Of a stretch of DNA of 33,514 nt, positions 16,579 through 25,262 are shown in pieces. Source of the stretch: Deinococcus sp. (lineage in GTDB: Bacteria > Deinococcota > Deinococci > Deinococcales > Deinococcaceae); the NCBI RefSeq assembly GCF_018260555.1, contig NZ_JAGLBB010000036.1, positions 1-33,514 of the forward strand. The letters are read 5' to 3'. A program made the translations under genes and the position numbers. Position 1 is the first letter of the stretch, and each line of letters begins with the position of its first letter. The notes beneath the pieces are model-generated. The model did not search any database, was not told the origin of the DNA, and saw nothing but the letters and a program-made list of their open reading frames with translations.

Positions 16579-16625
16579 TCCTTGAACTCGCGTCAGGATA
16601 AAAGCCCGCATATGTACTTTCGCAC

Positions 16626-16654
16626 TTGACATCTCGTTCCCATCAGCTTAGGTT
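16626..16654 (+). promoter_or_regulatory. Candidate promoter of the amino-sugar operon
   Basis: A perfect -35 TTGACA (16626-16631) is followed after 17 bases by TAGGTT (16649-16654), a modest -10. TATATT at 16658-16663 is a better -10 by sequence but badly spaced. It lies about 170 bases before the LacI-type regulator, leaving a long leader. Confidence 0.5.
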
Positions 16655-16668
16655 GGGTATATTCCGAA

Positions 16669-16681
16669 TGTAACGTTTTCA
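16669..16681. promoter_or_regulatory. Candidate LacI-family operator
   Basis: TGTAACGTTTTCA has the central AACGTT palindrome and TG...CA outer bases typical of LacI-family operators, although the halves are slightly asymmetric. It sits just downstream of the candidate promoter and upstream of the regulator gene, the right place for self-repression of the whole operon. Binding is inferred. Confidence 0.45.
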
Positions 16682-16826
16682 GCCGTCCTCTTCAGGTGAG
16701 GAGGGGAGGCCGTACCGGTGGTTGGCAGGGCGCCGACCAGTTGTTTTTCCCTCACGACAGACGCGGGGAAGGCGCACTCGGGAAGTTCCCCCTCACCGTT
16801 CGCGCAGGCGGCCCAAGAGAGGATTC

Positions 16827-17834
16827 ATGCCAGACCCCACATCCAATTCAGTCACGACCCTTTCACGCGGCTCCGGTATCCGCCAAGTGGCGCGGCTGTC
16901 CGGAGTGTCGATTGCTACCGTGTCGCGGGTGTTCAATGACGCGGCCTCGGTGCACCCGGCCACACGTGAACGGGTCCTGGAACATGCCAGGGCGCTGGGC
17001 TACCAACCCAGTTCGCTGGGCCGCAATCTGGTGCGGGGACGCAGTGACCTGCTGGGGCTCATCGTCCCGGACGTGTCTTTTCCACTGTACGGCGAGATGA
17101 TTTGCGGCATTGAAGCCGTACTGAACGCTCGGGGCATGAGTATCCTGCTGGCTTCCAGCCACGACGACACAGCCAGTGAACTCATGGCCGCCCAGCATCT
17201 GCTGCGTCACGCTATCGCTGGTGGCATCATCATCAATTCGCGGCAGGAACTCGCTTCCTTTCCCCCACGCGGGATGAACTGGATTCACGTGACCCCCGAG
17301 CGTGACGGAGTACCGCACGGCGTGGAACTGGATAACGAGGCCGGTGGGCGTCTGGCCGCCCATGAACTGCTTCGCCTGGGACGGCGGCAGATCGCCTACA
17401 TCGGGGCGCCCGGCTGCGAGAGCGTTCACCGGGAACGCGGCTTTACGGATGAGCTGCGGCGGGTTGGCCTGACCAGCCGCCGCATGCAGGGCGATTACTC
17501 CGAACAGTCGGGCACGTGGGCGGCCCAGGCCCTGCTGGAGGACGGTTCAGGCCTGGACGCCGTGTTCGTGGCGGGTGATCTGATGGCGGCGGGGGTCCTG
17601 CGCGCCCTGCACCTGCGCGGGCTGCGCGTGCCTGAAGACGTGGCCGTGGTTGGCTTTGACGACGCCCCGCTGGCGGCACTCCTCTACCCACGCCTGACCA
17701 GCATCCGGCAACCGGCCCGCGCGATGGGCGCCGCGGCGGCGGAACAGTCACTGCGGATGATGGACGGTCACAGCGTGGAGTCGGTGATTTTTTCACCCGA
17801 ACTGGTGCGGCGGGAGTCCACCGCGCCGCCATGA
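16827..17834 (+). CDS. LacI-family transcriptional regulator
   Basis: The ATG at 16827 has GAGAGG just upstream and gives 335 residues. The N-terminal helix-turn-helix is IRQVARLSGVSIATVSRVFN (18-37), followed by VHPATRERVLEHARALGYQPS and the hinge region. The periplasmic-binding-like effector domain covers about 72-335, with LLGLIVPDVSFPLYGEMI at its start, AAHELLRLGRRQIAYIGAP in the middle and DVAVVGFDDAPLAALLYPRLTSIRQP near the end. It is expected to repress the following sugar operon until a cytoplasmic sugar or sugar phosphate binds; which one is not visible from the sequence. It is 86 bases from the solute-binding-protein gene, with no obvious second promoter, so it is probably transcribed with the operon. 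Confidence 0.93.
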   Translation: MPDPTSNSVTTLSRGSGIRQVARLSGVSIATVSRVFNDAASVHPATRERVLEHARALGYQPSSLGRNLVRGRSDLLGLIVPDVSFPLYGEMICGIEAVLNARGMSILLASSHDDTASELMAAQHLLRHAIAGGIIINSRQELASFPPRGMNWIHVTPERDGVPHGVELDNEAGGRLAAHELLRLGRRQIAYIGAPGCESVHRERGFTDELRRVGLTSRRMQGDYSEQSGTWAAQALLEDGSGLDAVFVAGDLMAAGVLRALHLRGLRVPEDVAVVGFDDAPLAALLYPRLTSIRQPARAMGAAAAEQSLRMMDGHSVESVIFSPELVRRESTAPP

Positions 17835-17920
17835 AACCTGGCAGACCAAACGCAGTCAACATTCGGACCTCCGCCCGGTGTTCCCTCGCCCGACTTCCCT
17901 TTCTCCTGGAGGAAAACCAC

Positions 17921-19555
17921 ATGAACACAACAGTAAAAACCCTGACCTCTCTGACCCTCCTTCTGAGCGCCGCCCTGAGCACCGCCGCCTACGCCCAGAA
18001 CCCCAAGACCGTCTTCACCGTCATCCGCGATAACCAGTGGGGAGCGGAAAACTACAACCCGTTCACCCCGGGCGATCAGCACCTACTGCCCACCAACTCG
18101 GCGCTGTACGAGAGCCTGTTCTTCGTGAATTCCATCAACAGCAAGGTCACCCCGGTCCTCGGCACCAAATACAGCTGGAGTAAGGACAGCAAGACCCTGA
18201 CAGTCAGCACCCGCCCCAATGTCAAATGGCACGACGGCAAGGCCTTCAGTGCCAGCGACGCCGCCTTCAGCTTCAATTACCTCAAGCAGTTCCCGGCTCT
18301 GGACACCAGCGGCCTGTGGAAAAGTGGTCTGAGCAGTGTCAGGGCCACCAATCCCACCACGCTGGTGTTCAGCTTCACCAAGCCCAACACCCCGATCTTC
18401 CAGTACGTGGCCGCCACGCCCATCGTCCCTGAACACCTCTGGAAGGACGTCAAGGACCCCAGCACCTTCACCAACACCAAGCCGGTGGGCACCGGGCCCT
18501 TTGTGGCCGACACGTACAGCCAGCAGGCCCTGCGCGTGATGAAAAATCCCAACTACTGGATGAAGGGTCAACCCTACGTGGACGCCGTCGTGTGGCTGGC
18601 CACCAGTACCAACGACGCGGCGCAGCTCAAACTGCTGAGCGGCGAGGCCGATTACGGCTACATCGGCATCCCCGACCCCAAGGCGTTTGCGGCCAAGAGC
18701 CCCAACGCCAGCTACTGGTGGCCCACCAACAACATCAACTTCCTGTATTTCAATACCGCGAAGGCCCCCTTCAACGATCCAGCCTTCCGCAAGGCGGTGG
18801 CGCGCGCCATCAACACCAAGGAAGTGGCCCAGAAAGCCTACGCGGGCGCCGTGCCCGCAGCCAGCCCGGCCGCTATTTTCCCGGGCCAGCAACAGGAATG
18901 GCTGTCCGGCAAGGTCACGTCCCAGTTCGATGTCAAAGCGGCCGACAAGGCGCTGACCGCCGCCGGCTACAAGAAAGACAGCAGCGGCAACCGCCTGGGC
19001 AAGGACGGCAAGGCGCTCCCCAGCTTCAAGATTCTGGTCGGCGCAGGCTGGACGGACTTCATCACCATGGCGCAAGTCGTGGGCAATAACCTCAAGAAGG
19101 TGGGAGTCAAGACCAGCATCGATCAACAGGCCTGGGGCAGCTACTCGGGCGGCCTTCAGACCGGCAGCTACGACATGGGCATCTCGTGGGGCTGGGGCAA
19201 CGGCTCGACCCCGTACTACACATTCAACGCTGCCTTCAACCCGGAGTTCTCGGCCCCGGTCGGGAAGACGGCCGCGAGCAACCTGTCGCGTTACACCAAC
19301 CCGGTGGTCACCAAGGCCCTCAAGACCTTCAGCAGCACCAGCGACGAGACCACCCAGCAAAAGGCCATCAATACCATCGTCGCCGCCGTCATGAAGGATC
19401 AGCCGTGGGTGCCGCTGACCGACCGCGTGAACTTCGGCCTGTTCAACACCAGCCGCTTCACCGGTTTCCCCAGCGCCGCAAACCCCTATAACGACTCCTC
19501 TCCCGACGACACGGCCGGGGCGCGTCTCCTGTTCCTGAACGTCAAACCCAAGTAA
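17921..19555 (+). CDS. Family-5 extracellular solute-binding protein (oligosaccharide or peptide ABC importer)
   Basis: The ATG at 17921, with GGAGGAAAACCAC upstream, fixes the start and gives 544 residues. A signal peptide is clear: MNTTVKTLTSLTLLLSAALS, then TAAYA with likely cleavage before QNPKT. There is no lipobox cysteine, so it is secreted or held otherwise. Family-5 features include GTGPFVADTYSQQALRVMKN, NPNYWMKGQPYVDAV, ADYGYIGIPD and FRKAVARAINTKEVAQKAYAG. Peptide-binding proteins share this fold, but linkage to GH4, NagB and a sugar kinase suggests a sugar ligand. The chitin-oligosaccharide-binding protein of Vibrio is a known family-5 parallel. Ligand identity is inferred from neighbours only. 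Confidence 0.9.
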   Translation: MNTTVKTLTSLTLLLSAALSTAAYAQNPKTVFTVIRDNQWGAENYNPFTPGDQHLLPTNSALYESLFFVNSINSKVTPVLGTKYSWSKDSKTLTVSTRPNVKWHDGKAFSASDAAFSFNYLKQFPALDTSGLWKSGLSSVRATNPTTLVFSFTKPNTPIFQYVAATPIVPEHLWKDVKDPSTFTNTKPVGTGPFVADTYSQQALRVMKNPNYWMKGQPYVDAVVWLATSTNDAAQLKLLSGEADYGYIGIPDPKAFAAKSPNASYWWPTNNINFLYFNTAKAPFNDPAFRKAVARAINTKEVAQKAYAGAVPAASPAAIFPGQQQEWLSGKVTSQFDVKAADKALTAAGYKKDSSGNRLGKDGKALPSFKILVGAGWTDFITMAQVVGNNLKKVGVKTSIDQQAWGSYSGGLQTGSYDMGISWGWGNGSTPYYTFNAAFNPEFSAPVGKTAASNLSRYTNPVVTKALKTFSSTSDETTQQKAINTIVAAVMKDQPWVPLTDRVNFGLFNTSRFTGFPSAANPYNDSSPDDTAGARLLFLNVKPK

Positions 19556-19576
19556 CGCGCAACAGCGGAGCAGGGA

Positions 19577-19600
19577 AGGGGGGCGACACCATGCCCTCCT
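19577..19600 (+). terminator. Hairpin after the solute-binding-protein gene
   Basis: AGGGGGGC (19577-19584) pairs with GCCCTCCT (19593-19600), with one G-T pair and an 8-base loop. It has no T-run, so it may be a partial terminator or 3' stabiliser that lets the binding protein be made in excess over the membrane parts, common in ABC operons. Confidence 0.45.
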
Positions 19601-19704
19601 CCTTGATCTCCTGGACAGGAGCGTCCGGACGTGAGGTTCCCTGCCTCTTTCACCGCGGTTGATAGGGAAGGCCGTCTGTCCATTGCCTGACCTGGGGGAG
19701 CACC

Positions 19705-19820
19705 GCATAACCCAACCCACGCCCGGAACCCGCCTCTCTCTCGCTTTCTCTGCGGAGCCGCTGTCCGAATCCGCGCGGGTTGCACGGTGTTGCGACCGAC
19801 TGAACCGCGGTCTGTATAGG
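19705..19820 (+). repeat. Possible decayed TGA-anchored repeat
   Basis: ACCCACGCCCGGAACCCGCC followed by CTCTCGCTTTCTCTGCGGA mirrors the A-subfamily block CTCCACGTCCGGAACCCGCC...ACTCGCTTCGCTCGGA of the copy at 3291. The outer ends are not clear. It lies in the 303-base gap between the binding protein and the first permease; I see no gene there. Confidence 0.4.
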
Positions 19821-19858
19821 TTTGCCGGGGGGCAGGCCCGGCGTCAAAGGAGTCTTTC

Positions 19859-20845
19859 ATGCTTTACCTGCTCAGAAAACTGGGCATCTTTGTCTTCACG
19901 CTGTGGGTGGCGGCCACCCTCAATTTCATTCTGCCGCGACTGGTGCCGGGTGACCCGGTGAGCGTCATGCTGGCCAAATACCAGGGTCGCCTGGACCCTT
20001 CAGCGGTGGACGCCCTCAAAATCGCCTACGGCCTGAACGACCTGGGGAGCCCGGTGGCGCAGTACTTCAGCTATCTGGGCAATCTGGTGCGCGGCGATTT
20101 TGGACGCTCCATCAGCCTGTTCCCCACGCCAGTGATTGACGTGGTGTTGCGGGGGCTGCCGTACACGCTGGGACTGGTGGGCATCACCACCATCCTGTCG
20201 TTTCTGCTGGGCAGCGCCTTGGGTCTGTACAGCGGCTGGCGGCGCGGCAGGGCGGGGGCCGACGCGGTGGTGCCCGCGGCACTGTTCCTGAACTCGATGC
20301 CGTATTTCTGGTTCGGGTTGCTGCTGCTGTACGTCTTTGCTTTCCAGTTGAAGTGGTTTCCGCTGAGTGGCGCGCTGGACCCCTTTCCGGGCGACGCATT
20401 CAGCGTGGGCTGGTGGGGCTCCCTGGCACGCCACGCTGTTCTGCCCGTGCTGACCATCCTGGTCACGTCGGTGGGTGGATGGCTGATCACCATGCGGAAT
20501 AACGTGATCAGTGTCGCCAGCGAGGATTACCTGGCCTTCGCGCGTGCCAAGGGGCTGAGTGAGCGCCGGATCGTGAACCGCTACGTCCTGAGGAACGCGC
20601 TGCTCCCCAGCTTCACGGCGTTCGGTATGTCGCTGGGCTTCGTGGTGGGCGGCTCGATCCTCACCGAGATTGTCTTCTCGTATCCGGGGCTGGGCTATTA
20701 CCTTTACCAGTCGGTGACCAATCTGGATTATCCGCTCATGCAGGCCATCTTCTTCTTCATCGCCCTGGCGGTGCTGCTGGCCAACCTGCTGGTGGATCTG
20801 CTGAACCTCATTCTCGATCCGCGCATCCGGGAAGGCCGCGTATGA
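19859..20845 (+). CDS. ABC transporter permease, DppB/OppB type
   Basis: The ATG at 19859, with AAAGGAG seven bases upstream, gives 328 residues. The N-terminal membrane segment is followed by PRLVPGDPVSVMLAKYQGRL, the usual DppB-type periplasmic lead-in. A block of five more hydrophobic segments follows. The EAA coupling loop is DYLAFARAKGLSERRIVNRY with VLRNALLP (about 223-250), which docks on the ATPases. It forms the channel with the permease half of the next gene, whose ATG overlaps this stop (ATGA), indicating coupling and one complex. The substrate follows that of the binding protein. Confidence 0.92.
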   Translation: MLYLLRKLGIFVFTLWVAATLNFILPRLVPGDPVSVMLAKYQGRLDPSAVDALKIAYGLNDLGSPVAQYFSYLGNLVRGDFGRSISLFPTPVIDVVLRGLPYTLGLVGITTILSFLLGSALGLYSGWRRGRAGADAVVPAALFLNSMPYFWFGLLLLYVFAFQLKWFPLSGALDPFPGDAFSVGWWGSLARHAVLPVLTILVTSVGGWLITMRNNVISVASEDYLAFARAKGLSERRIVNRYVLRNALLPSFTAFGMSLGFVVGGSILTEIVFSYPGLGYYLYQSVTNLDYPLMQAIFFFIALAVLLANLLVDLLNLILDPRIREGRV

Positions 20846-22872
20846 CGGTGATTTCCGCGCCGACCGCGCCGCGCCGCACCTGGAAGAACACCGCGTTAGG
20901 CCGCTTTTTCAGCAGTCCCCGCAGCGTTCTGGGTGCGGGACTCTTGACGCTGTTTGTCCTGCTGGCCCTGCTGGCCCCGGTGCTGACACCGTACCGCCCC
21001 AACTCGATGGAATTTGACGCCTTCATGGGCTTTTCCGCGCAGCATCCGCTGGGCACCACGGCGCTGGGTCAGGACATCTTCGCGCAGTTCGTGTATGGCG
21101 CGCGCCTGACCCTGCTGGTCGGCTTTGTGGCCGGGCTGATCGCCACTTTCCTCAGTGTGACCTTTGGACTGGCTGCCGCCTACTTCGGCGGGCGGATCGA
21201 CGAGGCCATCAACACGCTGATCAACGTGTTTCTGGTGTTGCCGGGGCTGCCGCTGATCATCGTGGCCGCCGCCTTCATTCGCGGCGGCGGGGTCTGGCCC
21301 GTCATTCTGGTGATCGGCCTGACCGGCTGGGCCTTCGGGGCGCGGGTCCTGCGTTCGCAGGCGCTGGCCTTGCGTGAGCGGGACTTCATCGCGGCGGCGG
21401 TGGTGTCCGGTGAGGGCGCACTCCGCATTATTTTCGTGGAAATGCTGCCCAACATGGCGGGATTGATCGCCGCTAACTTCTTCGGAGCGGCCCTGTACGC
21501 CGTGCTGTCGGAAGCGGCGCTGTCCTTCATTGGCGTGGGCGACGTGAGTCAGGTCACGTGGGGGACCATGCTGTACTGGGCGCAGGCCAAGGGTGCGCTG
21601 CTACAGGGCGCGTGGTGGTGGGTGGCGCTTCCGGGCCTGAGCATCGCGTTGTTGGGAACGTCGTTCGCGTTCCTGAACTTCGCCGTGGATGAGATCAGTA
21701 ACCCCAGGCTGGCTGGTGGGCGGCTGAACCTGCCGAGCCGCGTCCCCGCCGCCGTTGCGGCGCCCGTGGCCGGTGACGCGCTGCTGTCCATCACGGGTCT
21801 GGACGTGGGGTACGCGGCGCCGACGGGCGTGGTGCGGGCCGTCCGTGACGTGACACTGGACGTTCAACCCGGGGAACTCCTGGGCGTGGCAGGCGAATCC
21901 GGCTGCGGCAAATCCACGCTGGCCTTCGCGGCCACCCGGCTGCTTGACCCCCCCGGCGGGGTGCTGGGCGGCTCGGTGCGGCTGGCCGGGCGTGACCTGC
22001 TGGCCCTGTCCCCTGAAGAACTGCGGCGGGTGCGTTGGAAGGAATTCAGCATCGTATTCCAGGCGTCCATGAACGTCCTGAACCCGGTGTTGACCATCCG
22101 TGAGCAGGTGTACGACGCGATGCAGGCGCACGGCGTCACCGACAGGGACCGGTTGAACACCCGCGCCCGGGAACTGTTCGATCTGGTGGGAATTCAGACC
22201 TCGTATCTGGACGCCTACCCGCACCAACTGTCGGGCGGCATGAAGCAGCGGGTGGTGATCGCCATCGCGCTGGCGCTGGAACCCAAATTGATCGTCATGG
22301 ACGAGCCGACCACCGCCCTGGACGTGGTGGTGCAGCGTCAGATCCTGCAGGAGATCAACGCGGTTCGCAAGCGCCTGGGCATCAGCATCATCTTCATCAC
22401 GCACGATCTATCGCTGCTGGTAGAGATGAGTGACCGCGTGGCGATCATGTACGCGGGCGAGGTGGTGGAACTGGCCCCCGCGCATCGGCTGTACGCGCAC
22501 CCCGCGCACCCCTACACCCAGCAACTGATGAATTCGTTCCCGCCCATGACCGGCCCCCGCACCCGGCGCAGCGGCATTCCGGGCAGGCCCCCGTCCCTGA
22601 GCGCCGAGATCATCGGTTGCCCCTTCTTTGAACGCTGCAACACGCGGATGCCCGGCGTGTGTGATGTTCAACCACTCCAGACGTTCCCGGTGGCCGAGAA
22701 CCAGACGGCGGCGTGCTTTCTGTACGATCCCGCCGTGCCCGCCGCCGTTAAGGAGAGCGCGGTCAAGGACAGCGCCGACCGGGCGGGTGTCGTTCGGGCG
22801 GGTGCCGTCCGGGACAGCCAGACCGTCCTGGCCACCCGTCCCCGCCCCTCTTCACCAGGAGGTGAATCGTGA
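20842..22872 (+). CDS. Fused ABC permease (DppC type) and ATPase (DppD type)
   Basis: This single 676-residue frame joins two normally separate subunits. Residues 1-290 are a DppC-type permease: GTTALGQDIFAQFVYGARLT (71-90), EAA loop RDFIAAAVVSGEGALRIIF and LSFIGVGD. A 20-residue Pro/Ala linker follows. Residues about 313-600 are an ATPase with Walker A GESGCGKST (351-359), signature LSGGMKQR (463-470), Walker B LIVMDEPTTALD (483-494) and switch His 521. The oligopeptide-ATPase C-terminal domain has HPAHPYTQQL and the cysteine-rich GCPFFERCNTRMPGVC. After it comes a loose repetitive tail (VKESAVKDSADRAGVVRAGAVRDS). I see no frameshift, stop or internal ribosome site at the junction. It overlaps the previous stop by ATGA and the next start by GTGA. 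Confidence 0.93.
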   Translation: MTVISAPTAPRRTWKNTALGRFFSSPRSVLGAGLLTLFVLLALLAPVLTPYRPNSMEFDAFMGFSAQHPLGTTALGQDIFAQFVYGARLTLLVGFVAGLIATFLSVTFGLAAAYFGGRIDEAINTLINVFLVLPGLPLIIVAAAFIRGGGVWPVILVIGLTGWAFGARVLRSQALALRERDFIAAAVVSGEGALRIIFVEMLPNMAGLIAANFFGAALYAVLSEAALSFIGVGDVSQVTWGTMLYWAQAKGALLQGAWWWVALPGLSIALLGTSFAFLNFAVDEISNPRLAGGRLNLPSRVPAAVAAPVAGDALLSITGLDVGYAAPTGVVRAVRDVTLDVQPGELLGVAGESGCGKSTLAFAATRLLDPPGGVLGGSVRLAGRDLLALSPEELRRVRWKEFSIVFQASMNVLNPVLTIREQVYDAMQAHGVTDRDRLNTRARELFDLVGIQTSYLDAYPHQLSGGMKQRVVIAIALALEPKLIVMDEPTTALDVVVQRQILQEINAVRKRLGISIIFITHDLSLLVEMSDRVAIMYAGEVVELAPAHRLYAHPAHPYTQQLMNSFPPMTGPRTRRSGIPGRPPSLSAEIIGCPFFERCNTRMPGVCDVQPLQTFPVAENQTAACFLYDPAVPAAVKESAVKDSADRAGVVRAGAVRDSQTVLATRPRPSSPGGES

Positions 22873-23909
22873 TCCAGCCCGAAGCAGCAATCTCAACTGA
22901 TCCGGAGGCCGTTCCGCACACCCTGGAGATCGTGGGTCTCCGCAAAGTGTTCGGGGCGCGTGGCAACGCGGGCGGAGTGGTCGCCGTCAACGATGTCTCC
23001 TTTTCCATCGCGCGTGGTGAGGTGCTGGGGCTGGTGGGCGAATCCGGCAGCGGCAAGAGCACCATCGCCCGCCTGATCGCGCACCTGCACACGCCCACGG
23101 CAGGCGAGATCCGCGTGAACGGCCAGCCGGTGCCGGCGAGGCTGCGCGGCGCGGCCCTGCGCCACTTCCGCAGGCAGGTGCAGATGATCTTTCAGGACCC
23201 GTACGCCAGTCTCAATCCGCTGCACCCGGTGCGCTACACGCTGTCGCGCCCGCTGAAGATTCACCGGCTGTCCCGGGGCACCATGGACGCCCAGATCGGC
23301 GCCCTGCTGGAGCGGGTGGGCCTTGCTCCGGCCAGCACCTACGCCTCCAAACGCTCGTTTGAACTGTCGGGTGGGCAACGCCAGCGCGTCGGCATCGCCC
23401 GCGCCCTGGCCGCCAGTCCCGACCTGATCCTGGCCGACGAGCCAACCTCGGCGCTGGACGTGAGCATCCGCCTGGACGTGATGAACCTGATGCTGGACCT
23501 CAAGGATCAAGAGGGCCTGAGCATGCTGTTCATCACGCACGATCTGGCCGGGGCGCGTTACATGAGTGACCGGGTGGCGGTGCTGTACGCCGGGACACTG
23601 GTCGAAATCGGCCCAGCCACAGAGGTCATCGACCGGCCGCAACACCCCTACACGCAGCTTCTCAAGAGTGCGGCCCCCAAACCCGACGCGGGCCTGGTAC
23701 CCGAAGAAATTGCGGCCCGCGGCGAGGTGCCCGATCTGAAGGCCCTGCCCCCCGGCTGCCCCTTCGAGCCGCGCTGCCCCCACGCCATGCCCGAATGTCG
23801 CAGTGGCCTGCCACAGATGTACGACGTGGGCCACGGACATACCGCGCGCTGCCTCCTCCACGATCCGGCGATCCGCCTGAACCGTGGCGGGGCAGTGGGC
23901 GCCGGGTAG
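22869..23909 (+). CDS. ABC transporter ATPase, DppF/OppF type
   Basis: The start is GTG at 22869, with AGGAGGTGAATC upstream and a GTGA overlap with the preceding stop, giving 346 residues. Walker A GESGSGKST is at 57-65, signature LSGGQRQR at 166-173, Walker B LILADEPTSALD at 186-197 and switch His at 224. The C-terminal extension has HPYTQLLKSA and four cysteines (297, 303, 310, 328) of the type that binds an iron-sulfur cluster in some oligopeptide ATPases. It pairs with the ATPase half of the fused subunit to give the normal heterodimer. The GH4 gene follows after 69 bases. Confidence 0.94.
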   Translation: MIQPEAAISTDPEAVPHTLEIVGLRKVFGARGNAGGVVAVNDVSFSIARGEVLGLVGESGSGKSTIARLIAHLHTPTAGEIRVNGQPVPARLRGAALRHFRRQVQMIFQDPYASLNPLHPVRYTLSRPLKIHRLSRGTMDAQIGALLERVGLAPASTYASKRSFELSGGQRQRVGIARALAASPDLILADEPTSALDVSIRLDVMNLMLDLKDQEGLSMLFITHDLAGARYMSDRVAVLYAGTLVEIGPATEVIDRPQHPYTQLLKSAAPKPDAGLVPEEIAARGEVPDLKALPPGCPFEPRCPHAMPECRSGLPQMYDVGHGHTARCLLHDPAIRLNRGGAVGAG

Positions 23910-23978
23910 TCGCCTTCGCGGCTCCCGCCTTCCCGGCGGTCGTCTCCGACCCGCCGCTTTTCCCACAAGGACTCCTCT

Positions 23979-25262
23979 ATGGCACAGGTTAAAATCGCTT
24001 ACATCGGCGGCGGCAGCACGCGCGCCCCGGGCACGGTCGCCTCTTTCATTCGCCAGGCTGCCAACTTCGCCGGTTCTCACATCGTCTTGCAGGATCTCGA
24101 TGAAGACAGACTCGATCTGGTCTGCCGACTGTCGCGCCGCATGGCAGCCGCCCAGGGGGCAGACCTCACCATCACGGCCACCACCGACAGAAAAGCCGCG
24201 CTGCACGGCTGTGACGGCGTGCTGTCCAGCTACCGTCCCGGCGGTTTCGAGGCGCGTTACCAGGACGAACGGATTCCCCTGGATCACGGCGTCATCGGGC
24301 AGGAGACGCAGGGGGCAGGCGGCTTCTTCATGGCGCTGCGGGCGATTCACGTGGCGCGCGGCCTGGTGGAAGACATGGAGGCGGTCTGCCCGGAAGCCGT
24401 CCTGTTTAACTACACCAACCCCGTGAACATCGTGGCGCAGGCGGTGGCCGATCACTCGCCCATTCGCGTGGTTTCCCTGTGTGAGGGGCCACTGGTGTTT
24501 CCCGGCGAACTGGCGCAGCTGGCCGGGCTGGACCCCGGCAAGGTGCGGGCCGTGATGCTGGGCCTTAATCACGCCTGCTGGAGCGTGGAGGCCGAGTATG
24601 ACGGTCAGCCGATGCTCCCGGTCTTGGCGCAACAACTGGAGGGCGGCATCACCGACGATTGGGCGCGGCGCTGGGCCGAACTGGCGGTGACGATGAACAG
24701 CCTGCCCGCCTCCTACATGAAGTACTACTACTTCGAGCAGGAGATGCTGGCCGAGCTGAGCGCTAAGCCCACCACCCGCGCCCAGGACATCCTGGCGGAC
24801 GTGCCGAGCTACTGGCAGCACTACCACGAGCAACTGTCCGCGCCGAACCCGACACTCAAGCCGGAACTGTCGCGCGGCGGCATCTTCGAGCTGGAAGTGG
24901 CGGTGGACGTGATGGACGCCGTGTTCAACGACAAGAATGAAGTCTGGCCGACGAACGTGGTCAACGGTGGCGCGCTGGCCGATTTCCCCGACTCGCAGGT
25001 GGTGGAGGTGCCGTGTCTGGTGAACCGTCAGGGCGTGCGGCCCATCGCGGGCTACCGGGTGCCGCCGCCCGTCCTTGGTCTGCTCTCGGCGCTGGGTGAG
25101 TACCAGCAGCTCGCCGCCAACGCCGCGTGGGACGGCAGCCGCCAGCAGGCGATCCAGGCGCTGACGGCCAACCCGCTCGTGCGGACGCTGCCGCTGGCGC
25201 AGACGCTGTACGGGGATCTCTCCCAGGCCCAGCGCAGTCATCTGCCGGAGCGGCTGTGGTAG
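23979..25262 (+). CDS. Glycoside hydrolase family 4 (NAD- and metal-dependent)
   Basis: The ATG at 23979 follows CAAGGACTCCTCT and gives 427 residues. The Rossmann nucleotide site is IAYIGGGSTRAPG (6-18). GH4 blocks are SYRPGGFEARYQDERIPLDH, GVIGQETQGAGGF (104-116), NYTNPVNIVAQA (144-155), the metal-binding Cys168 in SLCEGP and His198 in GLNHACW, and YMKYYYFEQEM, which carries the candidate catalytic Tyr. GH4 enzymes cleave glycosides by oxidation and elimination and often act on 6-phospho sugars made by PTS import. Here import is by ABC transporter, so the substrate may be unphosphorylated or phosphorylated by the kinase at 25945. Cleavage of glucosaminides is inferred from the linked nagB. 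The last bases overlap the next gene. Confidence 0.9.
   Translation: MAQVKIAYIGGGSTRAPGTVASFIRQAANFAGSHIVLQDLDEDRLDLVCRLSRRMAAAQGADLTITATTDRKAALHGCDGVLSSYRPGGFEARYQDERIPLDHGVIGQETQGAGGFFMALRAIHVARGLVEDMEAVCPEAVLFNYTNPVNIVAQAVADHSPIRVVSLCEGPLVFPGELAQLAGLDPGKVRAVMLGLNHACWSVEAEYDGQPMLPVLAQQLEGGITDDWARRWAELAVTMNSLPASYMKYYYFEQEMLAELSAKPTTRAQDILADVPSYWQHYHEQLSAPNPTLKPELSRGGIFELEVAVDVMDAVFNDKNEVWPTNVVNGGALADFPDSQVVEVPCLVNRQGVRPIAGYRVPPPVLGLLSALGEYQQLAANAAWDGSRQQAIQALTANPLVRTLPLAQTLYGDLSQAQRSHLPERLW

Noticed and set aside
18083..19720. Minus-strand open frame opposite the solute-binding protein
   Set aside because: It lacks any recognisable domain and lies entirely antisense to a gene with signal peptide, ribosome site and family motifs.
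22893..25241. Very long minus-strand open frame opposite the ATPase and GH4 genes
   Set aside because: Its translation is low-complexity, rich in Arg, Gln, His and Val, with no family pattern. It mirrors two well-supported plus-strand genes, a common effect of high-GC codon bias.
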